From an uncultured Prevotellaceae bacterium (GTDB lineage: Bacteria; Bacteroidota; Bacteroidia; Bacteroidales; Bacteroidaceae), in NCBI GenBank assembly GCA_900314655.1, contig OMWC01000002.1:152633-216632 (forward strand): 64,000 nt of DNA, in the 5' to 3' direction. Under the pieces are notes generated by a model. The model worked only from the letters and a program-made list of their open reading frames with translations. It did no database searches and was not told the DNA's origin. Position 1 is the stretch's first letter. Each line of letters starts with the position of its first letter. Below, piece after piece: positions 33,836 to 42,533 of this stretch. The position numbers and the translations under genes were made by a program.

Positions 33836-33948
33836 CAACTTTTCGTGCAAACCACAAAATTATTGTTCAACTTTTAAGCCTTACTTGTACTATTTTGCTT
33901 ATTCCGATACATTCGGGAATACAAAACAACCGGCCTTCGGAGCCAAAC

Positions 33949-34677
33949 TCAATAGGCAACATCCTCCAGAAAAAGCGCATGGGCGGGCATTGACTCGCCA
34001 GCTTGCGTGCGCTGCTTGCCTTCCACTATCTTGCGGAATTCGTCGAGCGTGACCCGATGGCGCCCCACGTCAATCATCGTGCCCACCACGGCCCTCACCA
34101 TATTGCGAAGGAAGCGGTTGGCAGAGATGCGGAAGTACCAATGCGACGAATCCACCTGAATCCAGCGGGCCTCGGTGACATGGCAGAGCGTGGTCTTCAC
34201 GTCAGAATGCGACTTACAGAAGGCTCCGAAATCATCGTATGTGCAGAGAATGCGCCCGGCTTCGTTCATCAGCTGGAAATCAAGCTCGTAGTGGAGCTCG
34301 CAGGAATACTGGCGGCAGAATGGATCGCGCTCGGTGTGAAGATAGTAGTGATAGGTGCGACGCGTAGCCGAGAAGCGGGCATGCATACCATCGGCCACCG
34401 GCTCTATGCGATAGATGGCAATGTCGCGAGGAAGCATCCGCCCCAGCCTATAAGCCGTCTGCTGACAATCCAACGGCCCGTCAAAATCGAAATGGGCCAC
34501 CATCCGGCGGGCATGTACGCCAGCATCCGTACGCCCAGCTCCCACGATTTCAATCTCCCTGCGAATCAATACGGACAAGGCTTTCTGCAACTCCTCCTGC
34601 ACGGAGTTGGCATCGGGCTGGATCTGCCAGCCATGATAGTTCGTGCCATCGTAGGCAAGATGGATGAAGTATCTCAT
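33949..34677 (-). CDS. truA: tRNA pseudouridine(38-40) synthase (TruA)
   Basis: TruA converts uridines 38-40 of the tRNA anticodon arm to pseudouridine. The 242-residue protein has YDGTNYHGWQIQP at the N terminus, the catalytic motif GAGRTDAGVHA (catalytic Asp), then RFSATRRTYHY and FLRNMVRAVVGTMIDVG near the C terminus. It overlaps the preceding gene by 4 bases (ATGA). It ends 142 bp before the dapA start on the same strand, which has its own promoter. Confidence 0.96.
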   Translation of the reverse strand: MRYFIHLAYDGTNYHGWQIQPDANSVQEELQKALSVLIRREIEIVGAGRTDAGVHARRMVAHFDFDGPLDCQQTAYRLGRMLPRDIAIYRIEPVADGMHARFSATRRTYHYYLHTERDPFCRQYSCELHYELDFQLMNEAGRILCTYDDFGAFCKSHSDVKTTLCHVTEARWIQVDSSHWYFRISANRFLRNMVRAVVGTMIDVGRHRVTLDEFRKIVEGKQRTQAGESMPAHALFLEDVAY

Positions 34678-35336
34678 TCGTGCTGCCCAAGTTTTTTCTT
34701 AGGAAACTTTGGACATGTGCCCCAACTCACCTCATCGTCCCTGCCGTCCATATAGGATTTCGTGAATTTCACCTTGCCGGTGGAATAGTTGTAAGACGCT
34801 TCGTTGAACGACTGAGTGTCGCGATCGTAGTCACTATCCAGTTTGCCGATGAGCTCGAAGTCGCCGTTCTGATAGCGATAGAGTTCTTCTATGTCCATCA
34901 CGATTGAACCTGCCTGATCCGAATGGTTCTCGATGCGGAGCACGCCGCGGTCTGTGATGGTCACTTTGTTGGTGTTATCCATCATCAAGCCTTCCATGGT
35001 CATCAAGTCATCGTCAAGAATCGGCAGTTCCTTAGGGTATTCCTTGTAGAGAACGTACGTGCCGTCGGCCTTGCCCCAGTAGATGGCCAATACGGGCTGG
35101 TTGTTGTTGTAGATAGTGCCGTCGGTGCGCTTCACGATGTGCACGGCGCTGTCGGGCGTAGCCATGATAACCAGGTCGGCCAGCCCGTCCTTGTTGAGGT
35201 CGCCGGTGGGCTCACAGTCAATTCGCCAGCCCTTCGGGGTGACATCCTTAGCCGATGCCCCGGAACGTTTGAAATTTTGAGCGTTGACAACCGTGGAATA
35301 CAGCACGGTCAGCAGCAGGAAGATAAACTTATGCAT
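34674..35336 (-). CDS. Exported protein with an FG-GAP/EF-hand-like motif (220 aa)
   Basis: The protein has a signal peptide (MHKFIFLLLTVLYSTVVNAQ) and the motif GDLNKDGLADLVIMATP, the calcium-binding-like DxNxDGxxD pattern of FG-GAP/VCBS repeats. A second half is rich in Asp and Tyr (KLDSDYDRDTQSFNEASYNY). Function unknown. The ATG at 35336 begins the signal peptide; the longer in-frame upstream stretch crosses a promoter box at 35413-35420 and is not signal-like. The last codons overlap truA. Confidence 0.78.
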   Translation of the reverse strand: MHKFIFLLLTVLYSTVVNAQNFKRSGASAKDVTPKGWRIDCEPTGDLNKDGLADLVIMATPDSAVHIVKRTDGTIYNNNQPVLAIYWGKADGTYVLYKEYPKELPILDDDLMTMEGLMMDNTNKVTITDRGVLRIENHSDQAGSIVMDIEELYRYQNGDFELIGKLDSDYDRDTQSFNEASYNYSTGKVKFTKSYMDGRDDEVSWGTCPKFPKKKLGQHE

Positions 35337-35412
35337 ATGCCTTATGTTATGATATTTTCTTGCCAGTAAGAGTGTTTGCGATAGCTTCCGCAAAACTTGT
35401 TCTGTTACGATG

Positions 35413-35420
35413 CAAAGATA
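35413..35420 (-). promoter_or_regulatory. Promoter -7 box upstream of the exported protein gene
   Basis: The minus strand reads TATCTTTG, 76 bases before the ATG at 35336. Confidence 0.62.
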
Positions 35421-35472
35421 CAAAAAATAATCTGAATACGCAAATCTATTCGTCATTTTTTGAGGTCGTTTC

Positions 35473-35690
35473 ATTTTGCCATTTTGTCATTTTGCCACAT
35501 TGCCACATTAAGTAGGTACCATCATTCCGGGGATAAGTGTGAAATAAAATCCTTATTATAATATATATTAATATTATAATCTATAGTAATCATACTATTA
35601 TTATTTTCAGTTTGCAATTACATCCTTTGGCCTAAAAACACAGAAGGGTGCTTAATGTGGCAAAGTGGCAATGTTGCAATGTTGCATTCT
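35473..35690. repeat. Inverted repeat with 8-bp-period arms (element 2)
   Basis: The left arm (35473-35512) reads as octamers ATTTTGCC, ATTTTGTC, ATTTTGCC, ACATTGCC, ACATTAAG. The right arm (35651-35690) starts CTTAATGT GGCAAAGT and continues in 8-bp steps. The inner 21 bp (35492-35512 against 35651-35671) are complementary with one mismatch. The 138-bp interior contains a tract of alternating A and T around 35555-35605. The family B array starts 3 bases after the right arm. Confidence 0.85.
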
Positions 35691-35692
35691 TT

Positions 35693-35824
35693 GTCCAGTG
35701 GGCAAAAGCAATCCTTCCAATAGGTAGAAAGCGTGCTTCCAATGGGCGGAAGCAATCTTTCCAATGGGCGGAAACATTCTTTCCAATGGGTGGAAGCATA
35801 ATTTCCGGAAAGCGGAAGGAAAAA
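35693..35824 (+). repeat. Family B 22-bp tandem array (six units)
   Basis: Units start at 35693, 35715, 35737, 35759, 35781 and 35803, each exactly 22 bp apart. The consensus begins TTCCAATGGGCGGAAGCAAT; inside each unit TTCC and GGAA are inverted half-sites seven bases apart. The first and last units are degenerate. No ORF or terminator explains it. The deoD promoter begins 37 bp after the array. Confidence 0.94.
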
Positions 35825-35860
35825 TTCAAGAATGTTGACAAAAGTATGGATATTTTTTTG

Positions 35861-35868
35861 TATCTTTG
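35861..35868 (+). promoter_or_regulatory. Promoter -7 box of deoD
   Basis: TATCTTTG lies 33 bases before the ATG at 35902. Confidence 0.72.
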
Positions 35869-35901
35869 CAGAAAAGAATGAATAACTAAAAATCCAAGAT
35901 T

Positions 35902-36615
35902 ATGGCAGACAAGACCCCCACCCCACACATCGGAGCTAAATATGGCGAGATAGCCGAAACAGTCATCATGTCGGGCGATCCGCTGAGAGCGCAATTCATG
36001 GCTGAGCGATTCCTTGAAAATCCTGTATTATTCAACAAAGTGCGCGGGATGCTCGGCTACACGGGCACCTACCAGTGCAAGCGTGTCAGCGTGATGGGCC
36101 ACGGCATGGGAATCCCCTCGATGGCCATCTACTCGTATGAATTATTCAATTTCTATGGCGTTAAGAAAATCATCCGCGTGGGCTCTGCTGGCTCCATGAA
36201 CCCAGACCTCCATATCGGCGACCTGATGCTGGCACAGGCGGCTTGCACGAACAGCAACTACGCCTCGCAGTTCCAGCTGTCGGGCACGTTTGCCCCCATT
36301 GCCGACTTCGCGTTGCTGAGGGCTGCCGTGGAAAAGGCTGAAGAACTGGGCTACACCTACAAGGTGGGCAACATCTACTCGTCAGACATATTCTACGACG
36401 AGAATACCGGGGCCACAGCTCAATGGCAGAAGTTAGGCGTGCTTGCCGTAGAAATGGAAAGCGCCGCACTCTATATGAATGCGGCACGTTATGGGGGACG
36501 CGCTTTGTGCCTGTGCACAATCAGCGACTCTCTGGTTACAGGCGAGGCCACATCGGCAGAGCAGCGTCAGACCGGTTTCACGCACATGATGGACGTGGCC
36601 TTCGGCATCATCTGA
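35902..36615 (+). CDS. deoD: Purine nucleoside phosphorylase (DeoD type)
   Basis: DeoD splits purine (deoxy)ribonucleosides with phosphate. The 237-residue protein has the hexameric-PNP features TPHIGAKYGEIAETVIMSGDP, GMGIPSMAIYSYEL, IIRVGSAGSM, LAVEMESAALYM and TISDSLVTGE (catalytic Asp). Length and order are normal. Its stop lies 2 bp from the stop of the convergent panD gene, so no separate terminator fits between them. Confidence 0.96.
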   Translation: MADKTPTPHIGAKYGEIAETVIMSGDPLRAQFMAERFLENPVLFNKVRGMLGYTGTYQCKRVSVMGHGMGIPSMAIYSYELFNFYGVKKIIRVGSAGSMNPDLHIGDLMLAQAACTNSNYASQFQLSGTFAPIADFALLRAAVEKAEELGYTYKVGNIYSSDIFYDENTGATAQWQKLGVLAVEMESAALYMNAARYGGRALCLCTISDSLVTGEATSAEQRQTGFTHMMDVAFGII

Positions 36616-36617
36616 GC

Positions 36618-36962
36618 CTATAGCCTGTTGCCCTCCTTGGGAAAGACCACTTTGGGCTTGAACGTCTTAGCCTCCTCGAAATCCATCAGGGCGTAGCCGA
36701 TGATGATCACCGTGTCGCCCACGATGCACTTGCGGGCAGCGGCTCCGTTGAGGCAGATGCAGCCTGAGCCGCGCTCACCTTTAATAATATAGGTTTCGAT
36801 ACGCTCGCCGTTGTTGTTGTTTACGATCTGAACCTTCTCACCGGCAATCAGCCCGGCCGCATCCATCAGGTCTTCATCGATGGTGATGCTGCCCATATAG
36901 TTCAGGTTGGCCTCCGTAATCTTCACACAGTGAAGCTTACTCTTCATGACTTCTATCATCAT
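36618..36962 (-). CDS. panD: Aspartate 1-decarboxylase (PanD)
   Basis: PanD makes beta-alanine from aspartate for pantothenate synthesis. The 114-residue proenzyme contains the self-cleavage site YMGSITID; Gly24-Ser25 gives the pyruvoyl group, numbered as in E. coli when starting at the first Met ([16 protein letters not shown]). Further motifs are [15 protein letters not shown] and [16 protein letters not shown]. It follows panC by 27 bp. Confidence 0.96.
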   Translation of the reverse strand: MMIEVMKSKLHCVKITEANLNYMGSITIDEDLMDAAGLIAGEKVQIVNNNNGERIETYIIKGERGSGCICLNGAAARKCIVGDTVIIIGYALMDFEEAKTFKPKVVFPKEGNRL

Positions 36963-36989
36963 TTTCTGCTGAGGTTATGAGGTTTCGTC

Positions 36990-37841
36990 TTACGGCTTGT
37001 ATTTGATATGGTCAATGAGACGGATGGGAGTTTTGCCGCAATAGACCGTGATGCAGCCTACCACATAGGGTGAGTCTTCCCAGTTCTCCAAGTCCAGAAG
37101 CGTGTTGCCGTCAACAATCGAGAAATACTCCACTTCAAGTCCGTCAACGGCATTGATATCGCTGACCACCTTCTCGTGGGTTTCCTTGAGGGTATGGGTC
37201 TTGGCATAGCTGACGCTCTCCTTCAGAGCCTCATAAATCTTCGGAGCAATGGCACGCTCATCGGGAGCAAGCAATGTGTTACGCGACGACATTGCAAGTC
37301 CGTCCTTCTCTCGAATGATGGGACACTCCACGATCTTCACCCGTATCCCCAAGCTCTTCACCATGGCCTTGATGACAGCTATCTGCTGCCAGTCTTTCTC
37401 TCCGAAATAGGCACTATCGGGACGCGTGATATAAAACAAGCGGCTGACCACCTGGCACGCGCCATTGAAATGGCCGGGACGCTTGGCTCCTTCCATCACC
37501 GTCGAGACTGGCGGATACTCAAAGTGGCGGGTATCGGGTGTGGGATACATTTCGCTCACAGAAGGGGCAAACACATAGTCGGCACCAACGCTCTCGAGCA
37601 ACTTGCAATCAGCATCCAACGTACGCGGATAGCGCTCCAGGTCTCCCTTGTCGTTAAACTGAGTAGGATTGAGGAAAACACTCACCACGGTCACATCGTT
37701 TTCTTTCACACTCTGCTCCACGAGCGAGGCATGTCCTTCATGCAATGCTCCCATCGTGGGCACAAGTCCAATCTTTTTACCTTCCTTACGAACCTCGAAG
37801 AGTTCGTTCTGGAGATCAACAATCGTCTGGAATACTTTCAT
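36990..37841 (-). CDS. panC: Pantothenate synthetase (PanC)
   Basis: PanC joins pantoate and beta-alanine with ATP. The 283-residue protein has [17 protein letters not shown] (ATP-binding HxGH motif), [27 protein letters not shown] in the form [22 protein letters not shown], and [13 protein letters not shown] start it at [10 protein letters not shown], since the upstream residues of the longer ORF are not family-like. Together with panD it forms a two-gene unit; panB is elsewhere in the window at 2269-3090. Confidence 0.96.
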   Translation of the reverse strand: MKVFQTIVDLQNELFEVRKEGKKIGLVPTMGALHEGHASLVEQSVKENDVTVVSVFLNPTQFNDKGDLERYPRTLDADCKLLESVGADYVFAPSVSEMYPTPDTRHFEYPPVSTVMEGAKRPGHFNGACQVVSRLFYITRPDSAYFGEKDWQQIAVIKAMVKSLGIRVKIVECPIIREKDGLAMSSRNTLLAPDERAIAPKIYEALKESVSYAKTHTLKETHEKVVSDINAVDGLEVEYFSIVDGNTLLDLENWEDSPYVVGCITVYCGKTPIRLIDHIKYKP

Positions 37842-37973
37842 TTCTTTCTTACTGAGCTCTAAATTGGGTGCAAAGTAACAAAGAATTTGTGAAATATGCA
37901 AAGAATATTTTTAAAATATGCCAAATATCGTCTTAATAAAATTAAAACGTATCGTTTTCTACATTTTTTTTCG

Positions 37974-37981
37974 TACCTTTG
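37974..37981 (+). promoter_or_regulatory. Promoter -7 box of the GT5-like gene
   Basis: TACCTTTG lies 19 bases before the ATG at 38001. Confidence 0.72.
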
Positions 37982-38000
37982 CATATCAAATTTTAAACAT

Positions 38001-38819
38001 ATGGCAGCAAAGAAAGTATTATTCATCAATCAGGAAATCATACCATACGTACCCGAAAGCGAACTTTCACTTATGGGAAAGGAACTTCCGCAGGCTATCC
38101 AGGAAAAGGGATACGAGATAAGAACGTTCATGCCCAAATGGGGAATCATCAACGAGCGCAAGGGACAACTGCATGAAGTGATACGCCTGTCAAGAATGAT
38201 GCTCATCATCGACGAGACTGACCATCCGCTGATTATCAAGGTGGCTTCTATACCACAGACCCGCATACAGGTTTATTTCATCGATAATGATGACTACTTC
38301 ACCAAGCGCCAGATGGCAATCGATGAGAGCGGCGAGGAATATGCCGACAACGGAGAGCGTGCCGTGTTCTTTGCCCGTGGCGTACTGGAAACGGTGAAGA
38401 AACTCCGCTGGACTCCAGATATCATCCATTGCCAGGGCTGGATGAGTGCCATCATCCCCCTCTATGTCAAGACAGCCTATCATGAAGAGCCCTCGTTTGC
38501 CAATACCAAGGTGATCACCTCACTCTTCAGCAAGGAACTGAAGAGTGAACTGGGTGAAGGCTTCAAGAAAGGCATCGAGTACAAGGATGCCAAGATGAAA
38601 CTGCTCGATAAGTACAACAAGAAGTTTGACTTCATCGAACTGGGCAAGCTGGCCATAGACTATAGCGACGGCATCGTGGAAGCAGGAAGCAAAGTGAATG
38701 CCGAACTGCTGAAATACGCCACCGATCAGAATCTGCCCCTGCTGAAATATCCCGGCAAAGAGAATATCGGCGAAGCCTACAACCAATTCTACAAAAAGAT
38801 ATTGGGAGAGGAAGAATAA
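38001..38819 (+). CDS. Half-length glycogen/starch synthase-like protein (GT5 N-domain)
   Basis: The 272-residue protein matches only the N-terminal Rossmann domain of glycogen synthases: KKVLFINQEIIPYVPESELS, EIRTFMPKWGIINERKGQLH, GERAVFFARGVLET, PDIIHCQGWMSAI, then YSDGIVEAGSKV. The KTGGL-type ADP-glucose loop expected near residue 15-20 is replaced by PESELSLMG, and the entire C-terminal GT-B half is missing. Normal enzymes are about 480 residues. The protein may be a regulatory or structural relative rather than a catalyst. Similar short proteins are annotated as glycogen synthase in Bacteroidales. The DUF4270 gene follows after 52 bp. Confidence 0.85.
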   Translation: MAAKKVLFINQEIIPYVPESELSLMGKELPQAIQEKGYEIRTFMPKWGIINERKGQLHEVIRLSRMMLIIDETDHPLIIKVASIPQTRIQVYFIDNDDYFTKRQMAIDESGEEYADNGERAVFFARGVLETVKKLRWTPDIIHCQGWMSAIIPLYVKTAYHEEPSFANTKVITSLFSKELKSELGEGFKKGIEYKDAKMKLLDKYNKKFDFIELGKLAIDYSDGIVEAGSKVNAELLKYATDQNLPLLKYPGKENIGEAYNQFYKKILGEEE

Positions 38820-38871
38820 CTTATCCCCAAGAGAATCATTCATCATTACATATATATTAGATTAATCGATA

Positions 38872-40305
38872 ATGAAACTGAAATTCATGGCAGCCGGCGC
38901 GCTGCTACTGTCTATGGTGGTTGCTTCATGTAATGACACCACCGATACGATTGGACAAACACTCACGGATAACATGGATCAAATCAATATCAGCACCGAC
39001 ACTTTCTACGTGTCATCACGATCCATCAAGGCTGGTCCCGTGTTGTCAAGAACGGCAACCGGAAACCTCGGCCGCATGATTGACCCCGAAACAGGCAGCT
39101 ATGTCACGGGCGACATCACCACGAAGTTCCACGTGCTTAGCAGCTACAACCTGCCTGAAAAGGAAAAACTGTACAGCTATCACAAGAAAGGCGAAATACT
39201 GGCCGACTCGTGCGAAATAAGATTCTATTTTGCCGATCAATTAGGCGACTCACTGGCTACCATGAAAGCCACGCTCTACGAGTTGGCCAAGCCCCTTCAG
39301 GAAGACGGCAAATACTATACTGACTTCGATCCGATGAAGGAAGGATATGTGCGGACAGACAAGAATGCCGTCAAGATAGGAAAGGCCTACACCTTGTGTG
39401 ACTACACGATTACGAAGAAGGAACGCGAAGCCTCAAACCACGCCAACAATATCCGCATCAAGATAACCGGACCCTATACGGACAAGGAAGGTAACGAATA
39501 TCCCGACTTCGGCACGTATATCCTCAGAAGCTATTACGAGCATCCCGAGTATTTCTTTAATTCTCAGAGTTTTGCCAACCATATCTGTCCCGGCTTTTTC
39601 CTCAAGTCGGAAGCTGGATCGGGAAGCATGGCCTACATCTATGCCACAAACATGAGCGTATTCTACCGTAGCGTTGACAATGACTCGGTGGCTATGGTCA
39701 TGCCGTTCTCGGGTACCGAGGAAGTGATGCAGCATTCCACGATCACCAACGACGACAAGATAGATGAACTCGTGGAGGACAACACATGCACCTATCTGAA
39801 GACACCTGCCGGCATCTTCACCGAAATGGCCCTCCCTGTGGATGATATCATGAAAGGACATGAGAACGATACACTCAACACGGTGAAGGTTTCGCTGACT
39901 AAGCTCAACAACAAAGTGATGAGCGACTACAGTCTTGACACGGCTACGGATCTGCTGATGATTCCAAAAGACAGCCTGAACACTTTCTTTGAGAGCAACA
40001 AGGGCATGGACAACAAGACGTCGTACCTGGCATCAATAGACGGCAACTCGTATACCTATAGCAATATATCTGAACTGGTACGCCGGATGCACGACAAGAA
40101 GTTGAGCGGCAACTATTCGGAAGACTGGAACAAGGTAGTGATCATACCCGTTGAATATCAAAGCACCGCCGTCTCTACAACGACAAGCTACTACAAGATG
40201 AATCATCAGATGACCATTTCGAGTACGCGGTTGGTAGGTGGGCCGGAGAATCCAAACGAGCCAATCAAGCTAAGTGTCATCTATAGTAAATTCTCCAAAA
40301 AATAG
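38872..40305 (+). CDS. DUF4270 family lipoprotein
   Basis: The 477-residue protein has a lipoprotein signal (LLLSMVVASCNDTTD; lipobox Cys20) and the start pattern IGQTLTDNMDQINISTDTFYV with TGDITTKFHVLSSYNLP, typical of DUF4270, a Bacteroidota family with no known role. The rest is beta-rich with many polar residues. It likely sits on the outer membrane. It follows the GT5-like gene, an association I recall from other Bacteroidales, so a link with polysaccharide metabolism is possible. Confidence 0.87.
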   Translation: MKLKFMAAGALLLSMVVASCNDTTDTIGQTLTDNMDQINISTDTFYVSSRSIKAGPVLSRTATGNLGRMIDPETGSYVTGDITTKFHVLSSYNLPEKEKLYSYHKKGEILADSCEIRFYFADQLGDSLATMKATLYELAKPLQEDGKYYTDFDPMKEGYVRTDKNAVKIGKAYTLCDYTITKKEREASNHANNIRIKITGPYTDKEGNEYPDFGTYILRSYYEHPEYFFNSQSFANHICPGFFLKSEAGSGSMAYIYATNMSVFYRSVDNDSVAMVMPFSGTEEVMQHSTITNDDKIDELVEDNTCTYLKTPAGIFTEMALPVDDIMKGHENDTLNTVKVSLTKLNNKVMSDYSLDTATDLLMIPKDSLNTFFESNKGMDNKTSYLASIDGNSYTYSNISELVRRMHDKKLSGNYSEDWNKVVIIPVEYQSTAVSTTTSYYKMNHQMTISSTRLVGGPENPNEPIKLSVIYSKFSKK

Positions 40306-40310
40306 GACTG

Positions 40311-40433
40311 ATGGCAGACGGCTATCTGGAATCTCACCAGGAAGAATATGAGAAAAGAAAAGCAGCATGGCTCCGCAAAAAGGGCCATGCTGCTACGCGT
40401 AATATCCCCAAACCTGAAGACGAATCCCTCTGA
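40311..40433 (+). CDS. Small conserved protein (40 aa)
   Basis: A 40-residue ORF beginning MADGYLESHQEEYEKRKAAW and ending RNIPKPEDESL, 5 bases after the DUF4270 stop, preceded by AGGA-like bases (AATAGGACTG). The pattern of an acidic start, a KRKAAWLRKKGH centre and a PEDESL end is one I recall from short conserved Bacteroidales proteins, often mislabelled dehydrogenase. It is charged, soluble and probably helical. Too short for most gene finders. Function unknown. Confidence 0.7.
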   Translation: MADGYLESHQEEYEKRKAAWLRKKGHAATRNIPKPEDESL

Positions 40434-40441
40434 TTGGATTT

Positions 40442-41416
40442 CTATTTCACAACCAATGTCTTGAACCAATCGCTCAGGAATCCTGAATAACGGTTTTGCG
40501 AATCCGAAATCAGGATCACGACTTGCGAACCGTCTTCAAGCACCGGCCCAAGACACATCCCCTCATAGTTGGCAAAGTCGCGATGGAAAAGTGACACCGA
40601 GGTCTTCCATTCATGTACAAGATGCTTTACGGAAGATTGCCGGGGATACACCTGAAAGACTTTGCAATTCACCCATGAGCCTATCTTCTCTTTGGCCATA
40701 TAAGCTTCCCTTTCAAGAATCAGGAGCGAGCCATCGTCAAGCGCCGTCATAGCACTAACACCATGTACACGATTCCCTGCGGATGGAGCACTTGGATAAT
40801 CCAACCGGTAAGGGAAAGATTCGCGAGGTTGCAAATCCTCGCCGAAACTTTGCAAACGAAGTATTGAATCACCTCGAATTGCCGACTCAGTTGTCGTCCA
40901 GAAGAGATGTGTATTAGCATTGTAGGCCAAAGCTTCAAAACCTCGATTAGCCTGAGCCGCCTTGAAATATTCGGGAATGTCCAGTTTGCGGTTTGTGGGT
41001 GTCCCATCCAATCCGTATTCCAACACATCATTGTGTTTCTCGCCGCTGATAAAGACCGTACGGCTAGAAGGCACATAGACAATCCCCTCAGCATCACGAT
41101 TGACAAGGCCACTCGGAATGAAGCCTACATTATAGACCGAAGAAAGCATGCCGCGCTCGTCAAACTTAAGGCTAAAGACATAGAAACCATCTTCCTTCTT
41201 GTCATCCACAACGGCAAAAAGACCGTTGCCGATAGGTGTAATCCCGCTGAAATTACCTGCCGGAATATCCGCATCGAACGAAATCTGGCGGTGCTCACTT
41301 ACGAGCGACAGCCAATGGGTTGAAGAATCAGTCCGTAGGGACCATAAAGAATCTGTCTGTGCCTGCAAGGAAGCAAACACAGACAGAATCAAACTAATTA
41401 TAAAAAATCTCTTCAC
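40442..41416 (-). CDS. Exported phytase-like / esterase-like protein
   Basis: The 324-residue protein has a signal peptide (MKRFFIISLILSVFASLQAQ) and the features of the phytase-like beta-propeller family PF13449: GNFSGITPIGNGLFAVVDDK, then DAEGIVYVPSSRTVFISGE, RGFEALAYNANTHLFWTTTE and NYEGMCLGPVLEDGSQVVIL. Members bind calcium and are often annotated as esterase-like; activity is unproven. The start is 2 bp downstream of the rubrerythrin stop, so the two genes are coupled although their functions seem unrelated. Confidence 0.82.
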   Translation of the reverse strand: MKRFFIISLILSVFASLQAQTDSLWSLRTDSSTHWLSLVSEHRQISFDADIPAGNFSGITPIGNGLFAVVDDKKEDGFYVFSLKFDERGMLSSVYNVGFIPSGLVNRDAEGIVYVPSSRTVFISGEKHNDVLEYGLDGTPTNRKLDIPEYFKAAQANRGFEALAYNANTHLFWTTTESAIRGDSILRLQSFGEDLQPRESFPYRLDYPSAPSAGNRVHGVSAMTALDDGSLLILEREAYMAKEKIGSWVNCKVFQVYPRQSSVKHLVHEWKTSVSLFHRDFANYEGMCLGPVLEDGSQVVILISDSQNRYSGFLSDWFKTLVVK

Positions 41417-41418
41417 GC

Positions 41419-41973
41419 TTATTCGCCGAAATAGCGCTTCAACAGGCCAGCGAATCCAGCTCCATGACGAGCTTCGTCCTTAGCCATCTCGTGAACTGTG
41501 TCGTGAATGGCATCAAAACCAGCTGCCTTAGCATTCTTGGCAATGCGGAACTTGTCTTCGCAAGCACCAGCCTCGGCTGCAGCACGCTTCTCAAGATTGG
41601 TCTTCGTATCCCATACACACTCACCGAGCAATTCAGCAAACTTGGAAGCATGGTCAGCCTCTTCGAAAGCATAGCGCTTGAAAGCCTCTGCGATTTCGGG
41701 GTATCCCTCGCGGTCAGCCTGGCGACTCATGGCCAGATACATACCAACCTCGCCGCACTCGCCGTTAAAGTGGTCGCGCAAATCCTGAATCATTTCCTCG
41801 CTTACGCCTTCAGGTTTGCCGTCGCCAATCTTATGTACGGTTGCATACTCCATTTCCTCTTCGGTGATTTCCTTGAACTTGCTGGCTGGAACCTTGCAAA
41901 CGGGACACTTTTCGGGGGGTTCTGGACCCTCGTGGATATAACCACATACGGTGCAAATAAACTTCTTCTTCAT
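41419..41973 (-). CDS. Reverse rubrerythrin (rubredoxin domain first)
   Basis: The 184-residue protein has an N-terminal rubredoxin-like iron site ([10 protein letters not shown] with CPVCKVP, residues 8-30) and then the ferritin-like diiron domain ([43 protein letters not shown]). Ordinary rubrerythrins have the reverse order. Reverse rubrerythrins reduce hydrogen peroxide and oxygen in anaerobes such as Clostridium. It lies 50 bp downstream of a Fur/PerR-type regulator gene, a fitting context for oxidative stress defence. Confidence 0.93.
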   Translation of the reverse strand: MKKKFICTVCGYIHEGPEPPEKCPVCKVPASKFKEITEEEMEYATVHKIGDGKPEGVSEEMIQDLRDHFNGECGEVGMYLAMSRQADREGYPEIAEAFKRYAFEEADHASKFAELLGECVWDTKTNLEKRAAAEAGACEDKFRIAKNAKAAGFDAIHDTVHEMAKDEARHGAGFAGLLKRYFGE

Positions 41974-42023
41974 AATGTTTTCTGTAATAAGGTTATTAAA
42001 CTGTTATACTTGTCGCATTAAAA

Positions 42024-42473
42024 CTATCCTATTTTCTGCTCCTGCCGGGCAGCCAGACACTCGCTACATACACCTTTATAATATAGCTGCATCTCATCTA
42101 CGAGATTGCCCTGGATTTCACGTTGGCGGTTCATGACAGGAGCTGGCTCATCCATAAAGTCAATCACACGGCCACATTCCTTGCAATAGAAATGGACATG
42201 GGGGTGGGTGTCACCATCATAGCAGACTCGATGTTCGTCTATCGTAATCATCAAAGCCGCCTTGCGCTCCGAGAACAGGCGAAGTGTGTTATAGACGGTT
42301 GTCCTGCTCAGCGTTTTGATCTTAGGGCACAAAGCCTTATAGACCTCCTCAACTGTAGGATGAGTGAAATGAGTCATCAGATACGACATAATCTCAATGC
42401 GCTGAATGGATGGCTTGACACCACATTCCACTAGGCGCTCGATTGCCTTCTTTCTGATTTCCGGATCTTTCAT
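42024..42473 (-). CDS. Fur family regulator, PerR-like (regulator 1)
   Basis: The 149-residue protein has the winged helix of the Fur family (VKPSIQRIEIMSYLMTHFTH, LSRTTVYNTLRLFSE), a metal site in DGDTHPHVHFYC and two CxxC zinc knuckles (CKEC and CSEC). The neighbouring reverse rubrerythrin gene, 50 bp downstream, suggests a PerR-like role in peroxide sensing; this is inference. I start at MKDPEIRKKAIERL because the promoter box at 42491-42498 lies just upstream, inside the longer ORF. Confidence 0.9.
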   Translation of the reverse strand: MKDPEIRKKAIERLVECGVKPSIQRIEIMSYLMTHFTHPTVEEVYKALCPKIKTLSRTTVYNTLRLFSERKAALMITIDEHRVCYDGDTHPHVHFYCKECGRVIDFMDEPAPVMNRQREIQGNLVDEMQLYYKGVCSECLAARQEQKIG

Positions 42474-42490
42474 ACTGATAATTGTTTTTG

Positions 42491-42498
42491 CAAATATA
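42491..42498 (-). promoter_or_regulatory. Promoter -7 box of the PerR-like gene
   Basis: The minus strand reads TATATTTG, 17 bases before the ATG at 42473. The surrounding AT-rich palindromic bases could hold an autoregulatory Fur-type site. Confidence 0.68.
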
Positions 42499-42533
42499 TA
42501 ATATAAATTTGAGAAATCCAAATAATTTTGGAA

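Noticed and set aside
35693..35824. Tandem repeats as a coding repeat protein
   Set aside because: 22 is not a multiple of three, so the frame changes each unit; the short ORF through it has no start context.
37871..37878. Promoter box for panC (TTACTTTG on the minus strand)
   Set aside because: The second position is not A, so it does not fit TAnnTTTG; kept out although panC needs some promoter here.
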